This document shows positions 50,216 to 51,503 of a DNA stretch of 51,503 nucleotides, piece by piece; the first letter of the stretch is position 1; every line of letters starts with the position of its first letter. A program made the translations under genes and the position numbers. This stretch comes from Cupriavidus laharis (lineage in GTDB: Bacteria; Pseudomonadota; Gammaproteobacteria; Burkholderiales; Burkholderiaceae), in NCBI RefSeq assembly GCF_914271435.1, contig NZ_CAJZAI010000026.1:1-51503 (forward strand), written 5' to 3'. Under the pieces are notes generated by a model that was given only the letters and a program-made list of their open reading frames with translations, did not search any database and was not told the DNA's origin.

Positions 50216-51407
50216 CCGTGATGCGTTCGCCGCGCTGCAAGCCGAGAACGCCCGTCTGATCGCGTTACTGGAATCGCATGGCATCGCGTGGCGCTTGTCA
50301 CCGAAGGAGGCCGCGCCCGGCGTTCAGGAAGCGGAGCGGTCGCACTTTTCCACGGTCGACAAGGTGGCGCTGTTCCGCCGGTTGTTTCGCGGCCGCACGG
50401 ATGCCTACCCGATCCGTTGGGAAAGCAAGTCCACAGGCAAGTCTGGCTACGCGCCGGCTTGCGCCAACGAATGGCGCGCCGGCGTTTGCGAGAAGCCGCG
50501 CATCAAGTGCGGCGACTGCGGCAACCGATTGCTGATTCCGCTCTCGGATCAGGTTATCTACGACCATTTGGCCGGTGAGCACACGGTGGGCATCTATCCG
50601 CTGCTCGAAGACGACACCTGCTATCTCCTCGCCGTCGATTTCGATGAGGCCGAGTGGCGGGACGATGCCCGTGCCTTCGTGCAGTCCTGCGGTGAACTCG
50701 GTGTACCGGTTGCGCTTGAGATTTCCCGTTCCGGCCAGGGCGCGCATGCCTGGGTCTTCTTTGCGGGCAAGGTGTCGGCGCGCGATGCGCGCCGCCTGGG
50801 CACAGCCATCATCAGTCACACCTGCTCGCGCACCCGACAGCTCAAGCTGGCGTCCTATGACCGTCTGTTTCCCAACCAGGACACGATGCCCAAAGGTGGC
50901 TTCGGCAATCTGATTGCCCTGCCACTGCAGAAGCGACCGCGTGAGCAGGGCTGTAGCGTGTTCGTCGATGCCAATTTTCATCTCTATCCCGACCAGTGGG
51001 CGTTCCTGGCGTCAGTCCAGCCGATGGCGCCGCACGACATCGAGCCAACCATCTTTCGTGCCACCGGTAGCGTCCACCCGCTGGATGTCACCTTCATCGG
51101 CGATGAGGATTTGGCCACACCATGGAAGCACGAAGCTTCGACGGCAACGAAGCTCAGAGGCAAAATGCCGGAGTCGCTGACCGTGACATTGGCCAACCTA
51201 ATCTATTTTGAGAAGGCGCAACTGCCGCAGCCTCTAGCCAACCGCCTGATTCGCCTGGCGGCATTCCAGAACCCCGAGTTCTATAGGGCGCAAGCGATGC
51301 GGATGTCGGTGTGGGACAAGCCACGCGTGATCGGCAACGCAGAAAACTATCCGCAGCACATTGCCCTGCCGCGCGGCTGTCTTAATGCCGCGCTAGGGAA
51401 TCGCTGA
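50208..51407 (+). CDS. TOTE-type archaeo-eukaryotic primase domain protein, truncated
   Basis: 399 residues from the ATG at 50208 (MADRDAFAALQAENARLIAL). A coiled N-terminus is followed by a zinc motif (YAPACANEWRAGVC, KCGDCGN) and an AEP-like domain with LLAVDFDEAEW (acid pair), EISRSGQGAHAWVFF and KGGFGNLIALPLQ. In TOTE conflict systems this domain is fused to a helicase and nuclease; here the protein ends LPRGCLNAALGNR, exactly where the next domain should begin. The following bases look like an insertion-sequence tip, so the helicase part has been cut off. Confidence 0.75.
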   Translation: MADRDAFAALQAENARLIALLESHGIAWRLSPKEAAPGVQEAERSHFSTVDKVALFRRLFRGRTDAYPIRWESKSTGKSGYAPACANEWRAGVCEKPRIKCGDCGNRLLIPLSDQVIYDHLAGEHTVGIYPLLEDDTCYLLAVDFDEAEWRDDARAFVQSCGELGVPVALEISRSGQGAHAWVFFAGKVSARDARRLGTAIISHTCSRTRQLKLASYDRLFPNQDTMPKGGFGNLIALPLQKRPREQGCSVFVDANFHLYPDQWAFLASVQPMAPHDIEPTIFRATGSVHPLDVTFIGDEDLATPWKHEASTATKLRGKMPESLTVTLANLIYFEKAQLPQPLANRLIRLAAFQNPEFYRAQAMRMSVWDKPRVIGNAENYPQHIALPRGCLNAALGNR

Positions 51408-51503
51408 TTAAATCAGTGCGCGAGTCATCGAGGCATTGGGTGAGCGCGTTGTCATAAGCGTGTTCATGGTTCAGGTCCTGTGATGAAGCGACAGATCAGT
51501 TTT
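51397..51503. mobile_element. Probable insertion-sequence edge at window end
   Basis: Immediately after the AAL codons of the TOTE gene the sequence becomes GGGAATCGCTGATTAAATCA, a tip of the type seen at IS5-group ends, and continues to the window end without a complete gene. The transposase is presumably beyond the window. Confidence 0.45.

Noticed and set aside
48078..51407. CRISPR-associated function for the defence-like set or the Tn7-like element
   Set aside because: No regularly spaced repeat array and no cas gene was found in the window.

Overview
The window looks like an accessory region (plasmid or genomic island) of a metal-exposed Burkholderiaceae bacterium, most likely Cupriavidus or Ralstonia. 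This rests on high GC, many translationally coupled genes, and metal-resistance families common in that group. No species is proven by the sequence. No rRNA, tRNA or CRISPR array was seen. All family names come from reading the translations; no database search was run.

Layout. (1) 1-6854 is a worn mosaic: an APC-family permease, a small STAS/SpoIIAA-like gene, remnants of broken genes, a secreted repeat protein with a clear terminator, an intact IS110-family insertion sequence and a truncated IS3-type OrfA. (2) 6855-9834 is a mer-like transport operon on the minus strand: thioredoxin-like protein, ZntR-like MerR regulator, a degraded second copy of the thioredoxin-like gene, MerT, MerP, a GDCCVxC protein and a DUF3179 protein. 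It has a textbook MerR-type promoter but no merA. (3) 9939-18384 is a tightly overlapped minus-strand operon of the arsenosugar type: CMD/AhpD-like protein, ArsS radical SAM enzyme, mercuric-reductase-like flavoprotein, TVP38 membrane protein, two glycosyltransferases, a methylthioadenosine-phosphorylase homologue, a second radical SAM protein and a DUF547 protein. Its upstream end, where arsM would be expected, is cut off by a transposon end.

(4) 18385-40854 is a roughly 22.5 kb Tn3-family transposon bounded by imperfect inverted repeats of 68-70 bp. One end carries a KfrA/TnpT-like coiled-coil protein and a tyrosine recombinase; the other carries the transposase. Its cargo is a copper/silver island. 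On the minus strand are cusC, cusB, cusA and cusF, coupled by ATGA overlaps. On the plus strand a CueR-type regulator with its own CueR promoter is followed by a Cu(I) P-type ATPase. Around these lie a cytochrome c, small Cys/His/Met-rich secreted proteins, a DUF2933 protein, a Rieske protein, a PII-like protein and a DsbD-like protein that lacks the usual membrane cysteines.

(5) 40855-42440 holds a FitAB/VapBC toxin-antitoxin pair, a recombinase-core-like dyad and debris: an integrase fragment, an orphan 38-bp Tn3-type inverted repeat and the 3' end of a transposase gene. (6) 42441-47115 is a compact Tn7-like transposon encoding TnsA-, TnsB-, TnsC- and TniQ-like proteins, with repeated putative TnsB sites at both ends and no obvious cargo. 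(7) 47116-51407 holds a 5'-truncated tyrosine recombinase, then a coupled defence-like set: a small protein, a YhcG/DUF1016 nuclease, an unknown helical protein and a TOTE-type primase-like protein. The last is cut short by sequence that looks like the edge of another insertion sequence running off the window.

Together the region is a stack of mobile elements that brought in mercury-type transport, organoarsenic chemistry, copper/silver export and probable phage or plasmid defence. The main candidates for something undescribed are the Tn7-like element, the arsenosugar operon with its extra radical SAM/DUF547 pair, and the cysteine-less DsbD-like protein in the copper island.
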